From: DATKWS01 sp035529435
GTDB lineage: Bacteria; Krumholzibacteriota; Krumholzibacteriia; Krumholzibacteriales; Krumholzibacteriaceae
Length of the DNA: 11,225 nucleotides
Direction: 5' to 3'
Assembly (NCBI GenBank): GCA_035529435.1
Contig: DATKWS010000244.1
Coordinates: 1-11,225, forward strand
Part shown: positions 7,374-11,225 of the stretch, piece by piece
Position numbering within the stretch: the first letter of the stretch is position 1
How the letters are laid out: the number at the start of each line of letters is the position of its first letter
The notes under the pieces: generated by a model
Told to the model about the DNA's origin: nothing
Database searches by the model: none
Seen by the model: only the letters and a program-made list of their open reading frames with translations
Program-made: the position numbers and the translations under genes

Positions 7374-7466
7374 CCCCCGAGTGCCCGTCATTCGGCGCTT
7401 CCAACGTGAATCGGGCCGGCTGGAATCGCATGCGCCCGGATCAACGATCAAAGGAGAACACCGTTC

Positions 7467-9665
7467 ATGAAGACGGCAATCAGCATCCTGCTCGTTTCAC
7501 TGTTCTGCACGATAATCTGCCCGGGACCCGCGGATCTCCTCGCCGATACGGGAAAATCATTGCATCTCAGAAAAGCGCGGCACCCCGTGATCGTCGACGG
7601 CGTCATCGATCCCGTCTGGAGCCCGGCCGACTCGATCGCCGACTTCGTCCAGCACCAGCCGTATCACGGCTCGGAGCCGTCCAGAAACACCACGGCGAAG
7701 CTCCTCACGACCGATCACGCGCTCTACTGCATAATTATCTGCCGGGACGAACGGGAGAACGTGCAGCGCCACACGGGCATGCTCGATGAATTCGCCGGCG
7801 ATGTCGTATCCCTCATGCTCGACACCTTCGGCGACAGGCGGACCGCCTACAAGTTCGCCGTCAGCGCCTCCGGCGTGCGGATGGACTGCCGGCTCCTCGA
7901 CGATGCGCGCAACCGCGACTACAGCTGGGACGGCGTCTGGTTCTCGGCGGCGAAGATCTACGACTGGGGATTCGTCGTCGAGATGGAGATACCGTACCGG
8001 TCGATCCAGTACGACGAGCGCCTGTCCGAGTGGGGGCTCGATATCGACCGGTGGATTCCGACGCGCACCGAGGATATCTACTGGTGCCCGTACGAGGAAA
8101 ACGAGGGGCAGCGTATCTCGAAGTTCGGCCGCCTCGTTTTCGACGATTTCAGGCCGGCGGTCAAGGGATTGAACCTCGAGGTTTATCCCGTCGCCATCGC
8201 GAAAACCGAGTACCTCGGCGATTCGGAGTACGACTTCGATCCGAACGCCGGTGTCGACATCTTCTACAATCCCTCGCAGCGGCTGACATTCCAGCTGACG
8301 GCGAATCCCGATTTCGCGCAGATCGAGGCGGATCCCTTCGCCTTCAACATCACCCGGTACGAGTCGTACTTCGAAGAGCGCAGGCCCTTCTTCACCGAGG
8401 GGAACGAGATATTCATGCCGTCGGGCCGCGAGCGCAGTTCCGGATTCTACAGCCCTTTGGAGCTCTTCTACTCGCGGCGGATCGGGCGGAAGCTTCCCGA
8501 CGGGAGCGAGGTGCCGCTTCTCGTCGGGACCAAGGCGTTCGGCCGGATCAGCAGTTGGGAGTACGGCGGATTTCTCGCGCTGACGGGCGAGAAGGATTAC
8601 CTGCTCGACGGCGAAACGCACACCGAGCCGCAGGCGCTCTTCGCCTCGGTGCGTATGAAGCGGCAGATCCTCGACAACTCGTCCGTCGGTCTCCTCTACG
8701 TCGGCAAGAACACCAAAGACGGGCAGACGGGGGTCATCGATATCGACGGAGCCTTCCGCGGCGCGGACTGGCAGCTCGCCTACCAACTCGCACGCTCGTA
8801 CCGCGACACCGAGGGGGATTTCGCCTCATCGGCGTGCCTCAAGATCAACAAGGAGCGATGGATAACGGCAATTCGCGGCAGGCACATCGGGAACGATTTC
8901 GACATCAACGAAGTGGGATTCGTTCCCTGGAAGGGGACGGCGGAGCTCACCGCACTCACCGGTCCCGTCTGGTACTTCGACGAGGGGTATCTCCGTCAGC
9001 TCCTCATCTACTTCGGCGGCTTGTTGAACTACGAGAAGGCCGACGACTACACCGATCGCGTCGGCGCACTGGGGATCAACATGCAGTTCCGCAACAACTG
9101 GGGATACGAGGTGAGTTTCATCCCGGGGAAGGCGAAGGATCTGGAAAAGAAGTATGATATGTACGAGGTGGATTATTCCACGTGGTTCAGCATCTCGCCG
9201 AAGTGGGACGCAAGCCTGTCGGGAAGCTTCGCGAAAACGTACAACTTCACTCGCGATTACCTGGGATTCTTCTCCTGGACCGAGAGCAGCATTAGCTGGC
9301 GCGCGCTCGATATGCTCACCCTGGGCACGTCGCTCAATCTCTTTGTCGAGTGGAATCCCGACGACCGCGTCGAGGACGTCACGCTGAACGCGCGGCCCTA
9401 CTTCTCCCTGACCCCCATCAACAACCTGAACGCGCGCGTCTACGTCGATAACGTGTACGTGCACTCGACGGACAGGGTGGAGCAGGTGATCGGCGGATTC
9501 CTCTTCTCCTACAACTTCCGTCCCAAGAGCTGGATCTACCTCGCCGTCAACGAGATCCGCGATCGGAGCGACGAGTACGACGATCTCGGCGTGCTCCTGC
9601 CGAACCGGATGCACACGACCGACCGTGCGATGGTGTTCAAGCTGAAGTACCTATTCTATTTTTAA
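7467..9665 (+). CDS. CBM9-like / DUF5916 outer-membrane beta-barrel protein
   Basis: A 732-residue exported protein. The start at 7467 follows AAGGAG (7451-7456) with a 10-nt spacer and gives a signal peptide (about 1-26: MKTAISILLVSLFCTIICPG onward). Residues about 35-215 resemble the carbohydrate-binding family 9 type beta-sandwich, opening with PVIVDGVIDPVW and including DVVSLMLDTFGDRRTAYKF. The rest matches the DUF5916 pattern: NPDFAQIEADPFAFNITRYE, then RRPFFTEGNEIF (about 279-315) and LELFYSRRIG, followed by many alternating aromatic strands, with the chain ending in LKYLFYF. A C-terminal Phe and such strands are typical of outer-membrane barrels. Length is usual for the family. The CBM9 label does not prove sugar binding, and the role of DUF5916 proteins is not established to my knowledge. 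It is transcribed away from the sensor operon and may share its control region. Confidence 0.9.
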   Translation: MKTAISILLVSLFCTIICPGPADLLADTGKSLHLRKARHPVIVDGVIDPVWSPADSIADFVQHQPYHGSEPSRNTTAKLLTTDHALYCIIICRDERENVQRHTGMLDEFAGDVVSLMLDTFGDRRTAYKFAVSASGVRMDCRLLDDARNRDYSWDGVWFSAAKIYDWGFVVEMEIPYRSIQYDERLSEWGLDIDRWIPTRTEDIYWCPYEENEGQRISKFGRLVFDDFRPAVKGLNLEVYPVAIAKTEYLGDSEYDFDPNAGVDIFYNPSQRLTFQLTANPDFAQIEADPFAFNITRYESYFEERRPFFTEGNEIFMPSGRERSSGFYSPLELFYSRRIGRKLPDGSEVPLLVGTKAFGRISSWEYGGFLALTGEKDYLLDGETHTEPQALFASVRMKRQILDNSSVGLLYVGKNTKDGQTGVIDIDGAFRGADWQLAYQLARSYRDTEGDFASSACLKINKERWITAIRGRHIGNDFDINEVGFVPWKGTAELTALTGPVWYFDEGYLRQLLIYFGGLLNYEKADDYTDRVGALGINMQFRNNWGYEVSFIPGKAKDLEKKYDMYEVDYSTWFSISPKWDASLSGSFAKTYNFTRDYLGFFSWTESSISWRALDMLTLGTSLNLFVEWNPDDRVEDVTLNARPYFSLTPINNLNARVYVDNVYVHSTDRVEQVIGGFLFSYNFRPKSWIYLAVNEIRDRSDEYDDLGVLLPNRMHTTDRAMVFKLKYLFYF

Positions 9666-9671
9666 TGGGTC

Positions 9672-9687
9672 GGCGCCGCCGGGCGCC
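9672..9687 (+). terminator. GC-rich hairpin after the DUF5916 gene
   Basis: GGCGCC-GCCG-GGCGCC begins 7 nt past the stop codon and can form a 6-bp stem with a 4-nt loop. No U tract follows, so termination is uncertain. Confidence 0.3.
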
Positions 9688-9817
9688 CGGGCCACCGGAA
9701 GGAGCCATCGAAACATCACTCGACCCGCCGCCGGGAACGCCCCCGGAGTACGTACTACAACTGATTTCCATTTAAATCCTGACAAAATTACCCGGGAACT
9801 AAAAATGCCGGTGCCTG

Positions 9818-9883
9818 TATAAAATGCATCAATCCGACCTTCACACGAGAAGGGAACAGTTTGGTATTGGAATCTACAATGCA
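9818..9883 (+). promoter_or_regulatory. Promoter candidates upstream of the Cys/Met-rich protein gene
   Basis: The 288-nt gap 9666-9953 has a clearly AT-rich segment (about 9765-9830). TATAAA at 9818-9823 could be a -10, but no good -35 accompanies it. Separately, TGGAATCTACAATGCA at 9868-9883 has the GG-N10-GC spacing and the TGCA end of a sigma-54 promoter, and would start transcription near 9894, 60 nt before the ATG. None of the GTGTYC-N4-GGACAC dyads is found upstream. The two candidates exclude each other only in part, and neither is strong. Confidence 0.3.
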
Positions 9884-9901
9884 CGTTTTACCAACAGGTT
9901 T

Positions 9902-9913
9902 CGGCATATGCCG
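9902..9913. promoter_or_regulatory. Perfect 12-bp palindrome in the leader of the Cys/Met-rich protein gene
   Basis: CGGCATATGCCG is a perfect palindrome 40 nt upstream of the start codon, just downstream of the sigma-54-like start near 9894. Its position suits an operator for a dimeric repressor, but no regulator gene is adjacent and it could be chance. Confidence 0.3.
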
Positions 9914-9953
9914 TGGCCGGTCGGTGGGTGCGTTTTGTAGAAAGGGGGACTAC

Positions 9954-10907
9954 ATGAAGCGGGGCGTGATTATTGCGGTGGCTCTCGTCATGTTGATGAC
10001 ACCCGGCGTGCTCCTCGCGCAGGGTGCCTGTATGCAGAAAATCATCCGCGGGGAGACCGTGGGGCTCGACATGGAGCAGCTCGCCAGGATCGAGGCGATC
10101 GGCCTCGAGCACAGGATGGCGACCCAGATACTCGAGGCCGAGCTCGAGATCCTTCAGCTCAAAATGGATAAAATGCTGATGAAGGATAATCCGAGCGAAC
10201 GAAAACTGGAACGCCTCGTGTCAAAGATCAGTACCGTGCGGAAAAAGATCGAGAAGCATCGACTCGAGCAGATGCTCGAGATGAGAAAGGCACTGGGACC
10301 CGGACAGTGGAAGCAGCTGGCCCAGTTCGGCGGGATGGGCGACTGCCGCGTTATGATGATGAAGGGCGAGGGTTCGGGCGGCCGCGACATGAGTAACTGC
10401 CGCGTTATGATGATGAAGGGCGAGGGTTCGGGCAGCGGCGACATGAGTAACTGCCGCATGATGATGATGAAGGGCGAGGGTTCGGGCGGCCGCGGAATGG
10501 GCGGTAATTGCTCGATGCGGATGATGCATGGCGGAAATAACTGCTGCGCCATGGGCGCCGGGTGTTGCGCCGGAGCAGGGCACTGCTGCATGGGACAGCG
10601 GTCATCAATGCACAAGGAATGCCCCTGCACGTGCTGCGGACAGGCGATGGGCGGCTGCCGGATAGGCCATGGATCCTGCTGCGGGGCCGGAGTCCATCGG
10701 ATGCAGGGCTCATGCTGCATGGGCGGCATGCACGATATGTCGGGATGCCGCATGGGCGGCTCCCAGGGCACGACCGGCTTCGGATGCATGCACGGCGCCA
10801 AGAGCATGCAAAAGCCCTCCTGCCCGGGCGGGATGGAAAAGATGAAGGAATTCGCTCCGGAAAAGAAGATCGAGAAGAAGATCCAGCGCCGCTGGATCAA
10901 AAAGTAA
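9954..10907 (+). CDS. Exported Spy/CpxP-like protein with Cys/Met/His-rich tail; candidate metal-binding protein
   Basis: A 317-residue exported protein. ATG 9954 is preceded by AAAGGGGG (9941-9948) with a 5-nt spacer and begins a clean signal peptide, MKRGVIIAVALVMLMTPGVLLA, probably cut after Ala22; the in-frame TTG at 9861 gives no signal. Residues 38-125 look like the helical hairpin of the Spy/CpxP/ZraP group, with two LTxxQ-like motifs, LDMEQ (38-42) and LGPGQ (114-118), around a charged coiled-coil stretch. From 128 to 298 the chain changes to a low-complexity tail with about 22 Cys (six CC pairs and one CPC), about 30 Met and seven His, many in MH, MMH or CMH groups. Three 18-residue repeats begin it and a Lys-rich end (304-317) closes it. 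Spy-like proteins are periplasmic chaperones or metal-linked proteins; Met- and Cys-rich segments bind Cu(I), Ag(I) or Hg(II). Metal binding here is inference; a structural surface protein is the alternative. Confidence 0.85.
   Translation: MKRGVIIAVALVMLMTPGVLLAQGACMQKIIRGETVGLDMEQLARIEAIGLEHRMATQILEAELEILQLKMDKMLMKDNPSERKLERLVSKISTVRKKIEKHRLEQMLEMRKALGPGQWKQLAQFGGMGDCRVMMMKGEGSGGRDMSNCRVMMMKGEGSGSGDMSNCRMMMMKGEGSGGRGMGGNCSMRMMHGGNNCCAMGAGCCAGAGHCCMGQRSSMHKECPCTCCGQAMGGCRIGHGSCCGAGVHRMQGSCCMGGMHDMSGCRMGGSQGTTGFGCMHGAKSMQKPSCPGGMEKMKEFAPEKKIEKKIQRRWIKK
10344..10508 (+). repeat. Three tandem 54-bp in-frame repeats
   Basis: Units begin at 10344, 10398 and 10452, each 18 codons, reading roughly CRVMMMKGEGSGGRDMSN. 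Copies one and two differ only at the codons for GR/SG near the end of the unit. Copy three has ATG for GTT, giving four Met in a row, and diverges after codon 14. The high identity at the DNA level, including silent positions, points to recent duplication. Confidence 0.9.
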
Positions 10908-10949
10908 TCCGGAACATACTCCCGGCGCAATGAATACAGAGAATCGATT

Positions 10950-10973
10950 GAGGGGAGGCGATCGCCTCCCCTC
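10950..10973 (+). terminator. Strong palindromic hairpin after the Cys/Met-rich protein gene
   Basis: A perfect 24-bp palindrome 42 nt past the stop. It can fold as a 10-bp GC-rich stem (GAGGGGAGGC pairing with GCCTCCCCTC) around GATC. The following bases TTCATTC are only moderately T-rich. Being palindromic it could serve either strand. Confidence 0.6.
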
Positions 10974-11005
10974 TTCATTCGGCATCGCGGAGCGGGGCAT
11001 AATAA

Positions 11006-11032
11006 AAGGGAAGCCGGTAACCAACTTCCCTT
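11006..11032 (-). terminator. Intrinsic terminator of the RRM protein gene
   Basis: On the minus strand AAGGGAAG (11032-11025 complement) pairs with CTTCCCTT (complement of 11013-11006) over 8 bp around an 11-nt loop, and TTATTAT follows directly. This is the clearest stem plus T-tract in the window. It lies 86 nt past the stop codon at 11119. Confidence 0.75.
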
Positions 11033-11061
11033 AGGATCGTTGACTGAGAGCATCAACGCAA

Positions 11062-11099
11062 ACTTTCAACCTGCCTGAAAGCCGCTGATGACTTTCAAC
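11062..11099. repeat. Direct repeat ACTTTCAAC with alternative hairpins in a 3' untranslated region
   Basis: ACTTTCAAC occurs at 11062-11070 and 11091-11099. Between them TGAAAG (11076-11081) can pair with CTTTCA of either copy, giving two mutually exclusive 6-bp hairpins. The segment lies between the RRM gene and its terminator. No gene is seen in 10974-11118. Confidence 0.4.
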
Positions 11100-11118
11100 T
11101 ATGCACGTTCACCGGTTA

Positions 11119-11225
11119 CTAGTAACTGCTGCGCCCGAAGCCTCTCCGGTTTCCTCCGCGCTGCCCTTCGGCTCGCGGACGAGCCTCGCTCACCTTGAGC
11201 GAGCGGCCCATGAAATCCTTCTCAT
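11119..11225 (-). CDS. RRM-type RNA-binding protein, C-terminal fragment
   Basis: The minus-strand frame from the right edge to TAG (11121-11119) encodes 34 residues: EKDFMGRSLKVSEARPRAEG, then a tail QRGGNRRGFGRSSY. This matches the end of small bacterial glycine-rich RNA-binding proteins, in which the last strand of a single RRM domain (usually of the form G-R-x-L-x-V-N/S-E-A-R-P-R) is followed by an Arg/Gly tail. The RNP1 and RNP2 motifs would lie outside the window. Such proteins are usually about 80-110 residues and bind RNA, often with cold-linked expression. A good intrinsic terminator follows at 11032-11006. Confidence 0.8.
   Translation of the reverse strand, partial: EKDFMGRSLKVSEARPRAEGQRGGNRRGFGRSSY

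Noticed and set aside
7421..7436. Sigma-54-like element TGGAATCGCATGCGCC before the DUF5916 gene
   Set aside because: It has GG-N10-GC spacing, but the -12 element is GCGCC rather than TTGCW and the start would fall only about 20 nt before the ATG, close to the ribosome site.
7557..8786. 409-codon minus-strand open frame
   Set aside because: Antisense to the DUF5916 gene, which has signal peptide, ribosome site and family motifs. The antisense product is an Arg/Glu/Val-rich shadow without a domain.
10344..10508. CRISPR-like array
   Set aside because: The three 54-bp units are directly adjacent without spacers and are in frame inside a gene, so they are a coding tandem repeat.
10154..11056. 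300-codon minus-strand open frame
   Set aside because: Antisense to the Cys/Met-rich gene and crossing its terminator; its Pro/Ile repeats merely mirror the 54-bp repeats on the other strand.

Overview
The window reads as GC-rich chromosomal DNA from a Gram-negative (diderm) bacterium. It encodes two exported lipoproteins, an outer-membrane-type beta-barrel protein ending in Phe, a sigma-54 activator and a periplasmic helical-hairpin protein. The DUF5916-type barrel protein and the generally uncultured look of the genes suggest a candidate phylum near the FCB group (for example Krumholzibacteriota, Eisenbacteria or Latescibacterota) or Acidobacteriota/Gemmatimonadota. This placement is inference; there is no rRNA gene or marker gene to settle it.

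Layout. Positions 1-949 (minus) hold the first 316 codons of a membrane-anchored SGNH/GDSL hydrolase that runs off the left edge, behind its own sigma-70-like promoter. Positions 1179-2300 (minus) encode a TPR lipoprotein, closed by a hairpin at 1111-1142. The 255-bp gap 2301-2555 is the most organised regulatory DNA in the window. It holds a -24/-12 (sigma-54) promoter aimed at the TPR gene, two dyads GTGTYC-N4-GGACAC 34 bp apart at activator-site distance, and three copies of an 11-bp repeat. Positions 2556-7171 (minus) form a tight three-gene operon, transcribed in the order family-5 solute-binding lipoprotein (7171-5651), NtrY-like membrane histidine kinase (5644-3923), NtrX/NtrC-like sigma-54 response regulator (3926-2556). 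The first pair is 6 nt apart and the second overlaps by 4 nt (GTGA).

A divergent promoter region (7172-7466) separates this operon from a plus-strand gene for a CBM9-like/DUF5916 outer-membrane protein (7467-9665). Next comes an exported protein (9954-10907) that joins a Spy/CpxP-like helical hairpin to a roughly 165-residue tail very rich in Cys, Met, Gly and His, including three 54-bp tandem repeats. It is a candidate periplasmic soft-metal (Cu/Ag/Hg) binding protein. At the right edge (11119-11225, minus) lies the C-terminus of an RRM-type RNA-binding protein, followed by a clear intrinsic terminator at 11006-11032.

How the parts may work together (inference): the solute-binding lipoprotein has no permease genes beside it and sits directly upstream of the sensor kinase. 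It may therefore be a ligand-binding partner of the kinase rather than a transport component. The kinase would phosphorylate the response regulator, which has an intact GAFTGA loop. That regulator would bind the dyads just beyond its own stop codon and drive the sigma-54 promoter of the TPR lipoprotein gene. This makes a compact envelope-sensing circuit with all visible parts in about 6 kb.
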